Shown: piece by piece, positions 1 to 10,874 of the stretch
How the letters are laid out: each line of letters begins with the position of its first letter
Numbering within the stretch: position 1 is the stretch's first letter
Assembly (NCBI RefSeq): GCF_024713945.1
Contig: NC_134678.1
Coordinates: 3,224,001-3,288,000, forward strand
Direction of reading: 5' to 3'
From: Dermatophagoides farinae
Taxonomy: Eukaryota; Arthropoda; Arachnida; Sarcoptiformes; Pyroglyphidae
Length of the DNA: 64,000 nt
The notes under the pieces: generated by a model
The model's database searches: none
What the model saw: the letters and a program-made list of their open reading frames with translations, nothing else
Told to the model about the DNA's origin: nothing
Made by a program: the position numbers and the translations under genes

Positions 1-2
1 TG

Positions 3-812
3 AAAAAACATTTATCGAAATTCCGAATTTCCACAATCAAACGCAAACGACGTTCAATTGCGGCTAAATATTCACGGATATCGAGTAAATCAAGCCCGAA
101 AAGTAGTCGTCGTAGTAGACAAAGTCTAAGTAGTAGTACTCCAAGTACAATATATCAATCACCGGTAATGAAAGTCAAAACGATGACAAAAACATCCAAA
201 CGACGTGGAAGAGGAAGACGATCATTATCTACCGGTAGTATAAAAATGAAAATGACTACTGCAAAATCTAAACGTCCATCGCGTAAACAACCAAGTCGCC
301 GATCATTATCATCAAAAATTTCAATGAGCAAACGTCGTAGTCAAAGTAAAGCATTGATTAGAAAAAATCGTGTTGGTTTCAAATATTTTCTAAGTCCAAA
401 AGTAATGAAAATGATGAAAGAATTTGAACCATCATCACCATCATCATTATCCAAATCTAGTTCAATTTCTGGTCGCAAAGGAAAAGGTCGTCGCAGCGGT
501 GGTGGCATGTTAAACAGTAGTAATTCATTTTTACTATATAAACTACCACCGGAAGAACGACAAGAATTATTCGAAATGGCAGATGAATTAATCAATGATT
601 CATTTATCGATGATAATAGTGATATTGATCAATTATTTTCCGAGTTGAATGCTGCCTTACCAAAAGTATTTGGTCATCGTGCCAGAAGTAATACCGTTAG
701 TGGCAGTAATGTTTCGATCGGGGATCAACAACAACAACAACTAAATGATAGTCGAATTAAAACGAAAAAAAAGTCATCGAGTCAGAGTAGTATCAAGAAT
801 ATCGGAAAATAA
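3..812 (+). CDS. Basic Ser/Arg/Lys-rich protein, 3' part only
   Basis: The reading frame is open from the window edge to the TAA at 810-812, so this is the C-terminal part (about 269 residues) of a larger gene or last exon. The first 170 residues are extremely rich in Ser, Arg and Lys, with runs such as SSRRSRQSLSSSTPS and RRGRGRRSLSTGS, giving a strongly basic, probably disordered region. It is followed by a more ordered acidic stretch (LPPEERQELFEMADELIND, then a DDNSDIDQLFSELN segment) that could form helices, then a polyQ patch and another basic tail. The composition resembles nuclear or RNA/DNA-associated proteins, but I recognise no domain and assign no function. An internal ATG at 168 is not needed as a start because the frame runs through it. 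Confidence 0.7.
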   Translation, partial: KKHLSKFRISTIKRKRRSIAAKYSRISSKSSPKSSRRSRQSLSSSTPSTIYQSPVMKVKTMTKTSKRRGRGRRSLSTGSIKMKMTTAKSKRPSRKQPSRRSLSSKISMSKRRSQSKALIRKNRVGFKYFLSPKVMKMMKEFEPSSPSSLSKSSSISGRKGKGRRSGGGMLNSSNSFLLYKLPPEERQELFEMADELINDSFIDDNSDIDQLFSELNAALPKVFGHRARSNTVSGSNVSIGDQQQQQLNDSRIKTKKKSSSQSSIKNIGK

Positions 813-998
813 AAGATATTTCGATATTTATTTATGATGTGTTAGCATGTGTTTGTGTGACAAGACAAAAAATCTAAAAATTAAAATTTTTTTTGTTTTA
901 AATTAAATCTAATTTTTTTTGTTTATTCCAACCTTTCACAAACTGTGGTCCGCGATCCAGTACCGGTCCGCTGCCGAAAAAGTTTGCGAAACGTTGAT
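813..998. other. Convergent 3' flank between two genes
   Basis: This 186-bp gap separates the stop of the Ser/Arg-rich gene (+) from the stop of the glycosyltransferase (-). It is AT-rich apart from a GC-rich imperfect palindrome at 936-993, listed separately as a hAT-like remnant. Confidence 0.6.
936..993. mobile_element. Short hAT-like palindromic remnant
   Basis: An 11-base arm (tttcacaaact) at the left is matched in inverted orientation with one mismatch at the right (agtttgcgaaa). Between them lies a GC-rich core containing gtggtccgcgatcc and ccggtccgc. Ends reading TTTCxCAAACTGTGGTCCGCG are typical of non-autonomous hAT elements. I could not define target-site duplications, so this is a probable degraded MITE. 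It lies only 5 bp beyond the stop codon of the glycosyltransferase gene. Confidence 0.4.
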
Positions 999-2315
999 TT
1001 ATTTAGTTGATTTGACCATTTGTTCAATATGTTCACAGGCAATTTCTTTCGAACGACTTGCACGAATTCTTTGACCAACTTTATCCAGTTTTTCACAAAG
1101 TTCGCGATCATTGATCAATTCATCAATTGTTTGTACAAGTTGTTCATCAGTGAATTGATGTTGATCTAAACGACGGCCAAAATTTTTCTCATGTACACGT
1201 TGTGCATTATTATATTGATCATAGAATAATGGTATTACGATCATTGGTTTTCCATAATAAACCGTTTCCGTCAGTGTGTTGTTTCCACCATGAAAAATGA
1301 CTAAATCAACCATTGGAATAATTTTTGTTTGTGGTACGTATGGCCCACCCCACATATTTGGTGCTATTTCATATTGATCATGAAGTGGTCCCATCGATAT
1401 CAGATAATAATATGGTGTTTTGGATAAAACACGTACCATACGTTTCATTAGATCCAGATTACATGAACCCATTGAACCCATTGATAAAAATATGAGTTTA
1501 TCACCCGGTTTCATTTGGCTACGAATGCTGACAGGTAATTCAAATGGTTCCGGTTCATCACGTACGAATGCATCAACACGTAAATAATGTTTGGGTAACG
1601 TTACCACATCATCGTAATCTAGTTCCATTGGAAATTGATAAATATTTAGCAATGGTGATCGTGGGAAAAAAACTTGATCCACTGTCGGTGGATAGCCGAA
1701 TTTTTCGCAAATTTCTCTTTGTCTAGCAACAACTTTATCAAAATATTCTCGATGTAATATTGTACGATATTCTTGCCATTCGCGGCGATCACCATCGATC
1801 GGTAGGCCGGATGAAAATGGTGGTAGACGTTCATCGGTAAAAAGTCCTAATGGATTAGCACAGAATATATAAGCCCATGGTATTGATGAATTCATAATGC
1901 ATGGTGGCATTATTTTTGCATCCGCAAGTAAAATATCCGGCTTTTCTCTTTCGATTAGAATCCGAATCTGTGGTTCAAATGCTTCAGCATTGGCGCCAAG
2001 ATTTCGAATGAATTTACTATCAATCATTCTACGAATCTTTTCGATCGGCTCAATCGAATCGAACAAACCCATTCGTACGAAACTATTGATCAGAATTTGT
2101 ATTGGCGCCAGGTTTTTTTCTTCTTCATTTTTCTCTTCGGCTACCGGTTTCAGGCCTATAATTTTGAATTGATTCGAGTATGGTTGAAATTTTTTCACAA
2201 AACTTTCATTCACCAAAAAAAACACTTGATGACCACGTTGAACTAGTTGTTGACCAAGACCAATACAAGCGTTTTGTGGACCAACAAGATCCATAACATG
2301 AATGAAGATTTTCAT
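999..2315 (-). CDS. UDP-glycosyltransferase, bacterial MGT-like, single exon
   Basis: This 438-aa GT-B fold enzyme is predicted to transfer a sugar from a UDP-sugar to small lipophilic acceptors, a detoxification role. The N-terminus (MKIFIHVMDLVGPQNACIG, then RGHQVFFLVNE) has the acceptor-side Rossmann pattern. The C-terminal half carries the donor-binding signature: YVPQTKIIPMVDLVIFHGGN near residue 342, followed by ExVYYGKPM and FYDQYNNAQRV. There is no signal peptide and no C-terminal membrane anchor, unlike animal ER-resident UGTs, and no intron. Mites are known to carry a UGT family of bacterial origin with these traits, so this copy probably belongs to it. The start is ATG at 2315; the 24 bp upstream in the same frame has no ATG. 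The gene is divergent from the Ig-domain gene. Confidence 0.9.
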   Translation of the reverse strand: MKIFIHVMDLVGPQNACIGLGQQLVQRGHQVFFLVNESFVKKFQPYSNQFKIIGLKPVAEEKNEEEKNLAPIQILINSFVRMGLFDSIEPIEKIRRMIDSKFIRNLGANAEAFEPQIRILIEREKPDILLADAKIMPPCIMNSSIPWAYIFCANPLGLFTDERLPPFSSGLPIDGDRREWQEYRTILHREYFDKVVARQREICEKFGYPPTVDQVFFPRSPLLNIYQFPMELDYDDVVTLPKHYLRVDAFVRDEPEPFELPVSIRSQMKPGDKLIFLSMGSMGSCNLDLMKRMVRVLSKTPYYYLISMGPLHDQYEIAPNMWGGPYVPQTKIIPMVDLVIFHGGNNTLTETVYYGKPMIVIPLFYDQYNNAQRVHEKNFGRRLDQHQFTDEQLVQTIDELINDRELCEKLDKVGQRIRASRSKEIACEHIEQMVKSTK

Positions 2316-2616
2316 TTTTTTATAGTAAAAAGATTTCAAAAGTTAAAAGGAATTAATGTTGTTTTGAAAGAAATGACAATCTCATTATTGTAAGACAAAT
2401 CATATTTATAGTTAATGTCTTTTTCGAGATAAACATCAACAAATATCCTAAATTGGAAGAATGTTCGAGAAAATTAATCATTCAATTAACTATAGTTCAA
2501 AGTTCTCTCATGATAATAAAATACAAATTAAATTATCATCAATCGAATTAAATGCTTATTGCAATGAACAAATTTACTGGGAAATTATGTCGAAAAAAGG
2601 CAATCAGTAAAAACAA
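2316..2616. promoter_or_regulatory. Divergent intergenic region between UGT and Ig-domain genes
   Basis: About 300 bp separates the two divergent start codons, so it must hold both promoters or a shared one. It is AT-rich without a clear TATA box or Initiator that I would defend. Confidence 0.4.
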
Positions 2617-3570
2617 ATGCATTTTTTGATTATATTAATGATCACTATCCTGACAAGATCAAGACTTGTTTTTATGATAGAAATGATATTTGACAGGCCA
2701 TATCTACCAATTGCTTCATTTGATCGATTGGATTCGGATATCATATGGCGTACATCAAATCATTCGATTTATGTACAATACATTTCGGAAATGTCAACAA
2801 CGAAGATAAAGAATGTTGATGGAAAACAGCAGCAGCAGCAACAACAACAACAACAACAATCATTATCCTCGCAATTGATAATCAAACAAATTCAATCAAT
2901 ATCGAATGAATCGATACACATACGTGAATCATTATTATTGGAAAAAATTTCTATTCGATGTCAGATATTGGCAAACAGTAGAACCAGTTTCACTAATCTA
3001 TTTAAACCATTTTATTTGGTGAAAAAAATCTGGGAAGAAACAAAAAATCGACTGATTTTTGGTATCGGAATATTTAAAAAGAAAAGTAAACTATATATAA
3101 TTTTTTAACTTAAAACTTTTTCAAATATTTATCTAATCTTTTCCTATTAAGACCTATCACCAGTACCAAGTAGTGATGGACAAACAAGGCAATATTGGAT
3201 GAAAGATTTTTATCAGCTAAACGATAGTATAACGATGAAAACGAATGGCCGTATACGTATATTTGAAGATGAAATACAATTTCGTTCGGTTGAATATGAT
3301 GATTCGGCTATCTATACTTGTGCGGATTTATCGAATACAAATGGGATACGTTTTCTTCATTTTCGACTTATTATACGATCTTATGATAGTAATTGGTTGC
3401 AAACATCAAATCCGATTGCAATGATGAAAATAACATTACTTTTCATTATTCTATTCATTATCCTTCCATGGACATTATATCGTTATCAAAATTTTGATAA
3501 ACAACAAGTTCGAAAATATTATAAAGAAATGAAGGTTAGGAAATCAGTGGAAAAAAAGGAACACAATTGA
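2617..3570 (+). CDS. Small single-Ig-domain type I membrane protein (hypothetical)
   Basis: Two exons, 2617-3085 and 3152-3570, joined across a 66-bp GT-AG intron in phase 1, give about 295 residues. The N-terminus is hydrophobic (MHFLIILMITIL), a probable signal peptide. A polyQ run from a CAG/CAA repeat sits near residue 70. The Ig-fold landmarks follow: first Cys in SIRCQIL, Trp in RQYWMKDF (encoded just after the splice) and second Cys in the canonical YDDSAIYTC. A C-terminal hydrophobic segment (ITLLFIILFIILPWTLY) is a single transmembrane helix, with a short basic cytoplasmic tail. I do not recognise an orthologue. It may be a lineage-specific cell-surface receptor or adhesion protein. 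The Ig landmarks straddling the intron support the gene model. Confidence 0.7.
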
Positions 3571-3607
3571 TTGTTACAATGCATTTATATACAAAATAAA
3601 ATAAAAT

Positions 3608-4151
3608 TTAATCATCATCATCATCGGTAGTGGATTCATCGTCCGAGTCATTACTACTGTTTTGATCATTTTCATTCAAATTAATTCGATTTGAATTCAT
3701 TTGTATAAGGTCATCATCATCATCATCATCGACCACCAATTTATTATCGACTGTTTTTGAATCAATAAATTCTTTTGGCCTAGGATTTTGGGAAAAATTT
3801 AGAGACTTTAAAACTATTTTTTTTACAAAAAAAATCAGGGACAAACCATTTATTCTGTTGTTTTAGATAACGGATATGATCTTTGAGTAGTATGGAATGA
3901 ATTTCTGCTCGTACTTTATTACCTTCTTCAATTGGTGTAACAATAAGATAATCACCACGTTTAATCCAAACAGAACGGCGAAATTTTGTTGGCATAGATA
4001 CAAGATATTGTTCACCATCACATGTACGAACTTCATGAAGATTATTACCACAACCACGTAAAACCTGGACAATTTGTTCACCAGGATCGGGTAAATGATA
4101 GAAATCATTCAATTCACGTGCAACATGTTTCTTTTTCGTTGCTTCTGTCAT
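3608..4151 (-). CDS. EIF1AD: EIF1AD, eIF1A-like OB-fold protein
   Basis: Exons 3847-4151 and 3608-3779 (minus strand; 67-bp intron) encode 158 aa, close to the human length. The S1/eIF1A OB fold is complete: QIVQVLRGCGNNLHEVRTCD, then YLVSMPTKFRRSVWIKRGDY and IVTPIEEGNKVRAEI. The splice was chosen because it yields W-P-K-E-F, matching the W-P-x-x-F of vertebrate EIF1AD, and continues into a long acidic Asp/Ser tail as in the family. The protein is nuclear in vertebrates (haponin) and related to initiation factor eIF1A, but its exact role is not settled. Without splicing, the frame would run into intron sequence and lose the acidic tail. Confidence 0.92.
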
Positions 4152-5668
4152 AATTTTGTTTGTCTTATTTATTAAAGGTAGTTACTTTGTCTTTGAAAAT
4201 AAAAGAAATTTAAATCACCATCTTCAATAGATTCTGTCAATCATCAAAAAACTATAAATTTTTTATAATAAATTCGTAATTAAAAAATTGTTTTGATTCT
4301 TTCCGAAACACATGTGTTAAATCCGAATGAATTAAATATTATCATCAGTAGATGGTGCTTCAATCATTTTATATTTGATTAGTGATGATGATGATGGTGA
4401 TGATCGTCGTTATTCGACAACTCAGCGCAACAACAACGACGACGACGACGGCGACGACATCATCAGCATCTTTTTTGCACTTTATCTTGAGTTTCTTTTG
4501 CCTAACTTTTTCTTATACAATTTCTTTTCATTCATTTCACACATACACAAAGCCGGCCAAAGCCGCACAAATTACCATCAGCAGACAGATTACATACAAA
4601 TCTACATTAATGATAGAAAAAGCCTGAACAACTGACACATACCACCAACAGAAAAAAAGCTGACAACCTTAAAAAAATCTTAAAGAACCAACAAAAAAAA
4701 ATCGAACCGAACCTGAACCTGAACATACAACATACAAGAAGAAAGAAAAAAAAAATTCGACCAAAGTAACCATACTTTCCCTTCGAGATACGTGGCATCA
4801 TCATCGTCATATTGTTGAAATTTGAATCATTAAAAACTTGGATTGGTATATTCCAAAAATCGAATATCCATGAAGAATTTAAATTATTTTTTTTTGTGTG
4901 GCTGATTTATTTTTTTTTCTTTGAATTTGCAATTTCAATGATTCGAAAAAAAAATTTCTCTTCGAACAAATCTGAAGAATTCGAAAAATTTATTTTAGTA
5001 GCCATCATTAACTCCATTAAAATCAAATCTTTGTGTGTGTGTGTGTTTTGCATCGAATGATCAAAAAAGAAAAAATCTCTGACATCATCATTTTCATTTG
5101 ATTGTAATAATTATCCCATTTTTTTTATTACATTCCACATTTCTTTTACTTTGATTCAAAAAAAAATTTTTTTTTTTGTTTGTTTGTTCACCATCCTCAC
5201 CGCCACCAATTATCATTATCATCATACAATCATCAAATTGATATGAAAATCAAATAATTTCTGCTTGTCTGGACACTGTTGTCGTTTGGTTTTCTGGTAT
5301 TTTGTGCTCAATTTTGTTGTCATTTTTTTTGTAAATAATCAAACGAAACAAAAAGCAAAAAAAAATTGAATTCGTCATCAATCTCATCATTGATGACAAT
5401 TGTTTGTGTATTTATGAATACCAACGAAAAAAATTGAAATCGTTTGGAATTTTAATTTTGTTTTGATTATTATGCAATTCAAATTATTATAAACATTTGG
5501 AGTATTTACATCTATTGAAAAAAGGTGATAATTCCCAGCCAAAATGCATTCATTATTTTTAAATTTTTTTTCAAAAATATTCTTTCAACAGGAAAACCAA
5601 AAAATTCAATCAAATTATCATCATTCATCAATTTATTGATCGTGTTTTTTTTTTTTTTGGATGGAACA
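4152..5668. other. Intergenic region with probable 5' UTRs
   Basis: This holds the promoter side of both EIF1AD (-) and the RRBP1-like gene (+). It is low-complexity AT-rich DNA with GAT/GAC trinucleotide runs (4380-4460). A possible 5' UTR intron acceptor (ttcaacag) lies near 5592. Short ORFs here are composed of simple repeats, and I see no additional gene. Confidence 0.5.
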
Positions 5669-8600
5669 ATGTTGGATTTTTTAGCCATCTGCTGTTTTCT
5701 ATTAATATTATTCGCTGTATTGTTATTTTATTTAACACGTGAACAATCATATGAACAGGCATTGGAAGAACAGCGAAATAAAAATGATGATCTATTAACA
5801 CCAACCAATATCATTGCAGGTGATAATGTAGATAAAGGTGGTAATAGAAAAGATCGAACGAAACGATTGAATTTGAATAAAAAATCAAATAAAGAATCGA
5901 CTAACAAACAAACTGCAAGTAATAAGCAACAGCAGCAAAGTGCTGCAAATAAAATACAGCAAAAATCAATCAATATCAATGAGAAAACATTGCCAGGTTT
6001 GACTGATGGGATAGCACCATCCCCAGTTGATGAATCGAAAATTTTGAAACAAGATGATCATAGAAAATCTAGTGAAAATGAATCGATTCCTACTATTTCT
6101 TCGGTTGCTGCTTCTACTACTACTGTTCCAGTATCGATACCTGATGATAAAATTGATGCTGTTAAAATTGATCCCATTGTTGAACAGCCGATTAAAATAA
6201 AGAATCAATCATCAACATCTTCCATGAAGACCGCTGTCATTCAAGATACTACCACAATGGCCATTAATAAATCAAATAATCATCAACCGATAACCAATGG
6301 GAAAAAGAGTAAAAAATCCAATTTATCAAAATGTAGGTTTGAAGTTTTTGTTATAAAATTGATTAAAAAAATTTAATTTTTTCAATAGCTTCCCGAGATT
6401 TCAACATGAATGATATAATTGAAATTATAAAATCATTCACCAAGGAAGAGGTTACCGATCTTACCGATCATTTATTGACCATACAGGCTAATGATCAATC
6501 AATCAATGATCTAAGTTGGCATACGGTATGTTTTTTTTAATTTTTCAAAAAAATTTTTATTATTTTCAATTTATTTGTTAGAAAAATGATCCTGTCGAAA
6601 GTTTGCGTAAACAATTGACCGAAAAAGAAGAGATGATCAATACACAGAAGATAAATCTGGAAAATAGTAAACGTCGATTCGATTTGATCAACAATGAATT
6701 GAAGATGAGTAAATCGAAACTACAGAATGAATGTCGTATGCGACAAGAGATTGAGATGCAAAAAAACAATTTTGCTCGTATGTTGTCCGAAATGGAGAAA
6801 AATGGCAAACAACAGATGGAACGTTTGGCTGAAAAAAATCGCATAACACGGCAAGAGGAATTTTCTCGTCATAATATAATTATTTCGGATATGAAAAATG
6901 AGATTAATAACTTGAAAATACAATTAATGGAAAAGCAAAAAATGCTGGCTGAAATGGATGAACGTAGTAAAACTAATGATGTCAATAAACAAAATTTGGA
7001 AATTTTACAACAGGATCTTTTGAATGCTAAAATGGATTATGAGAAAAATTTGAAAAATCTCACCGAAAAATATCAGGCCGAAATTTGTTATTTAAATGAA
7101 GATCAATTAAAATTGAATGATAGATTGAATGAAATTGTTATGGAAAACGAACAGCTCACAGCTCAAATTGAAACATTGAAACAATCGTTGAAAATGGCCG
7201 AGAAAACTGCGATCAACAATGAATCGTCTGCTAAAGAAAATCTTTCCAAAGCATCAGCAACAGATGCAAATGAAAATTCGAATAGCACCGACAATTATTT
7301 CAAAGATGCTTTGACTGGTAATGATGAATCGAAGACAACGAAAGAAAATTGCGAAAAACCTGAAGATACAAATAAAGATTCTGTGAACGAAATTCAACTG
7401 CTCAAAAAAGAATTGGAAGGTTTGAAAACAAAAAACAAAACATTGGAAGAAAAAAAAAATTTGATAAAGCAAATTTCGGAAAAACTTCATATCGTAGACG
7501 AAGATGTTTCGATTGATAAATTGTTTAATTCCATTGATGAGTTGCGAACATTTAAAAAAAAATGGGAAAAATCTGATGGCGCAAATAAAGAACATCTGTT
7601 CAAAATTCAACAGCTCGAAAAAAAATTGGAAGATTCGAAAAAAGAAATTATAACATTGAAAGATGAAAACAAAAATTTCATGAAGCAAATTTCGGAAAAA
7701 CTTCCAATCAAAGACGAAGATCTTTCGATTGATAATTTGTTAAAATCCATTGATGATTTGCAAACAGCTAAAGAAGATTTCCAAAAATCTGAAGACACAA
7801 ATAAAAAATATCTGTGCAAAATTCAAAAGCTCGACGAAGACTTGGAAGATTCGAAAACAAAAATTGAAACATTGGAAGAGGAAAACAAAAATTTCATGAA
7901 GCAAATTTCGGAAAAACTTCCAATCAAAGACGAAGATCTTTCGATTGATAATTTGTTAAAATCCATTGGTGATTTGCAAACAGCTAAAGAAGATTTCCAA
8001 AAATCTGAAGACACAAATAAAAAATATCTGTGCAAAATTCAACAGCTCGAAAAAGAACTGGAGGCATTGGAAGATTCTGCTGCAAACTTAAAATTAACCA
8101 TCGATGATGGGAAAAAGAAAGAAAAACTTCTCAAAGATGTATTTTCCAAATTCACCAATATCAAAAATGGCTCCAATGACAACGATTCAGGTGATAAATT
8201 GTTGAAATCGATTGATGAATTATTAGAAACGAAAAAAGAACTGATGGAAAAATCATCCAAATCGAATGATGAAATCGAAAATCTAAAATTAAAATTGGAT
8301 GTAACCGAAAATGAAAGTCTTAAATATAAAAATTCTCTCGAAGATGTGGTATGTATTTTATGGTCGTAAATTTTTTATTTACAAAAAAAAATTATTTTTT
8401 TAGGAAAAACGACTTCGCAAAATTGAAGGAGAATTGCAAGAAGGACAGTGCAAACGAACAGAGCTTACTAAAAATGAACAACAAATTACATTTCTTCAAA
8501 AAGAATTGACAGAAAAGGATGAAAAATTGAATGAATTGAAAACAGAATCTAAACATGTAAGTAATTGATTATATTCTTGATTGATTCTATACTTAAACTA

Positions 8601-8915
8601 ATCTATATTCATCAGTTAAAAAGTGATCTTGATAAAAATAATGAGCTTTTAAAGGTAGAACAAACAAAATGTTTACGATTACAGAATGAAAATGATCAGA
8701 ATACAACGGCGTTCGAAAAGATACAGAAAGAAAATCTTGAATTGAAGAAAAAGAATGATAAATTAAATGAATTGGTACAGATTGGTGTGCAAACATACCA
8801 GGAAGAAAATCGTAGAGTACAAGATCTAGAACAAAGATTAGCCGCTTGTAAATCATTGAATGGCAATGATAATGGTGATAATAATAATGTATGTCCAACG
8901 ACCAATGGTAATTGA
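5669..8915 (+). CDS. RRBP1/kinectin-family ER membrane coiled-coil protein
   Basis: Five exons (5669-6332, 6389-6525, 6582-8348, 8404-8556, 8616-8915) encode 1006 aa. An N-terminal signal anchor (MLDFLAICCFLLILFAVLLF) is followed by TREQSYEQALEEQRNK, which matches the SYEEAL motif just after the RRBP1 anchor. A Lys/Gln-rich linker follows, then the conserved LSWHTKNDPVESLRKQL block (RRBP1 has DPVxxLKRQLxEKE), then about 700 residues of coiled coil. Family members sit on the rough ER and bind ribosomes, kinesin or microtubules. ATG 5669 is the first Met of the frame and lies directly before the anchor. All junctions are GT-AG and in phase. Within the coiled coil, residues about 561-770 form roughly three tandem 72-aa repeats, two nearly identical at DNA level. 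The paralogue assignment (RRBP1 or kinectin) is open; arthropods may have one ancestral gene. Confidence 0.88.
7678..8056 (+). repeat. In-frame 216-bp tandem coding repeat
   Basis: Within the RRBP1-like coiled coil, the segment from 7678 recurs at 7894 (216 bp, 72 codons). The first 160 or so bases are identical apart from one base (GAT to GGT, Asp to Gly in LLKSIDDLQ versus LLKSIGDLQ). An older, more diverged unit precedes them at about 7462 (KQISEKLHIVDEDVSIDKLF). The near identity implies recent duplication or gene conversion. Confidence 0.85.
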
Positions 8916-10369
8916 ATTTGAAAAATGAACCAAAAAAAACGAAACAAATTCAACAACAACAACAACCAATCAAATGGTGTGATATCATTTTTTTCACAAT
9001 TATTTTTTTTGTCATTTTATCTCATCACATAATCACCAAAAGAACTACTAGAACAATGAAAATATCGCGAATCCAAGCAATTTCTTCAATTTTCTTTTTT
9101 TGTATCTTTTCTATGCAATAATATGCAAGTGATGAATTATATAATTCCCGCAAAAACGAAGGTATGTCCGTTTTTTTCTTGATTTGCAAATTATACTACA
9201 CACAAATATACACACACATGTTGAATATAAACATTTTATTAATATTTATATATGTTTTGCTGCATGAATTGTTCCAATGACATGGACACATCCACACACA
9301 CACACACACCAACTCTCATCATCCAAATATTATTTTTGGTGGAACAATATTGTAAAGGAAAAACATCAGCAACAACAACAAAAAAAAAATTATTTTTCTA
9401 AAACACAAAATTTGTGGATAGATTTTTCTTTCCAGAAGAAATCTATTTTTCAATTCCATATTTTGTCATTCATTCATTCATTCATACATCTATGTCATCC
9501 ATATCATCATCATAATCAATTTAACCATTTTGGAATGCAAATGTAACAACAAGAGAAAATCCATGATGAAAAAAACTGGCTACATTTTCAATTGATTATT
9601 TATTTATTATTTTCTTCATTCATATATATCAGGGATGGCGAACCTATTGGCACGCGTGCCAATTTCCCACAGAGCTCTATTGAACAGGGGGCGCACGTTC
9701 GCCACCCCTGATATATATAATTATTATATTTTTATGGATTGATTTTTTTCCCATATATTCTAAACAACAACAATTGGTCCCGGTATGAATGTTTTTGTTG
9801 GACAGTAATAACAAAATTATTTCTTTAAAAAAAATTATTGATTGAATGGGGCCCATTTATATATATTTTCCATTTTAAATGAAATGTATTTGTCTTGCAT
9901 GATATGATATTGATGATAATGATTATGATTATTATTATAAAAAAGGCCATATTTTTAATTCATTTCTCAAATATTCAATTCAATATATTATTATTATAAT
10001 TATTTTATATTAAATGTTAAATATTTGTGTGCATATCTATCATCATATATATATTACCTATATGATAATATAGATTGAATTTGAATTTATTTATTTTTTT
10101 TCATAGAAATGATAATTCAAAATTGAACAATATTCAAAAATGACATTATTCCGGTCAATTGCTTTGATATATATTCGATTAATAAGTAAATAGAAACCTT
10201 ATTGAGTATTTCACTTGTTACCATTAGTGATTTACTGATAACAAATATGATCCAAGAGCTAAGAGATAAAACAAAAAAAATCTGTTGCATATTGGAGCAA
10301 TATTTTTTTTGCAATTAAATTTGGTGGAATTTGTTGTTGATCGAAAAATTTTCCAACACAAAAAAAAAC
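8916..10369. other. 3' flank and intergenic region
   Basis: About 1.45 kb of AT-rich sequence containing the 3' UTR of the RRBP1-like gene, simple repeats ((CA)n near 9294 and ATTC repeats near 9470) and the hAT MITE at 9630-9710. No gene seen. Confidence 0.6.
9630..9710. mobile_element. Miniature hAT transposon (MITE) with 8-bp TSD
   Basis: An 81-bp GC-rich island in AT-rich DNA. It starts CAGGGATGGCGAAC and ends GTTCGCCACCCCTG, which are inverted repeats with a single mismatch. It is flanked on both sides by the 8-bp direct repeat atatatat (9622-9629 and 9711-9718), the target duplication size of hAT transposases. The interior contains the palindrome TTGGCACGCGTGCCAA, common near hAT ends. 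It has no coding capacity, so it must have been moved by a transposase encoded elsewhere. The AT dinucleotide target makes the duplication slightly less certain. Confidence 0.82.
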
Positions 10370-10843
10370 ATGGCAAATAACAAGAAAATCATATTGAAAT
10401 ATGATGACCAAACTGTTGGCCGTCAACATTTACTTATGGTAGCCAGTGTAATAAGCTGTTTATTGGCCATCATATCAACATTATTCATTGCAAATAGATA
10501 TTATGATTATCTATTGATACCATTGTATATTGTAATGGCTATCCTTTCACTAATATCACCAATGATACAACGAATTCGTTTATTATTAACAGCAGCTATT
10601 ATACTATTCATATTGGTCATTGTTAAACTTTATGTTTCCGTTGAATTGATTCGAAAATATCTTGATATTCGTCATGATTGTTTTATAAATTATCATGATA
10701 ATTGTTTTGATAAAAATTGGCGATTAACCATGTTGAATACAATGAATGGCTGGGCATTGATGGTCATTTCAACAATTATCGATACTATTAATTTCATATC
10801 ATTGATGACTATTTTATTTAATTGGTATAAATTATACAAATAA
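10370..10843 (+). CDS. Four-transmembrane protein, hypothetical
   Basis: Single-exon ORF of 157 aa starting at ATG 10370 (MANNKK). Four hydrophobic helices are visible: LLMVASVISCLLAIISTLFI, LLIPLYIVMAILSLISPM, LLLTAAIILFILVIVKLYV and ALMVISTIIDTINFISLM. Between helices 3 and 4 is a short loop with two cysteines (RHDCFINYHDNCFDKNW), probably extracellular or luminal and disulfide-bonded. It has no tetraspanin CCG motif. I do not recognise the family. The frame also reads upstream of the ATG without another start. Confidence 0.65.
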   Translation: MANNKKIILKYDDQTVGRQHLLMVASVISCLLAIISTLFIANRYYDYLLIPLYIVMAILSLISPMIQRIRLLLTAAIILFILVIVKLYVSVELIRKYLDIRHDCFINYHDNCFDKNWRLTMLNTMNGWALMVISTIIDTINFISLMTILFNWYKLYK

Positions 10844-10874
10844 AAAATTCTTTATTACAGCTTTTTTCATCCCA

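Noticed and set aside
2316-2339. Eight extra N-terminal codons on the glycosyltransferase frame
   Set aside because: The triplet at 2339 is TTG, not ATG; the first ATG (2315) gives the expected MKIFIHV start.
4375-4635. Two overlapping ORFs in the EIF1AD upstream region
   Set aside because: Both come from GAT/GAC and CAA simple repeats without coding character.
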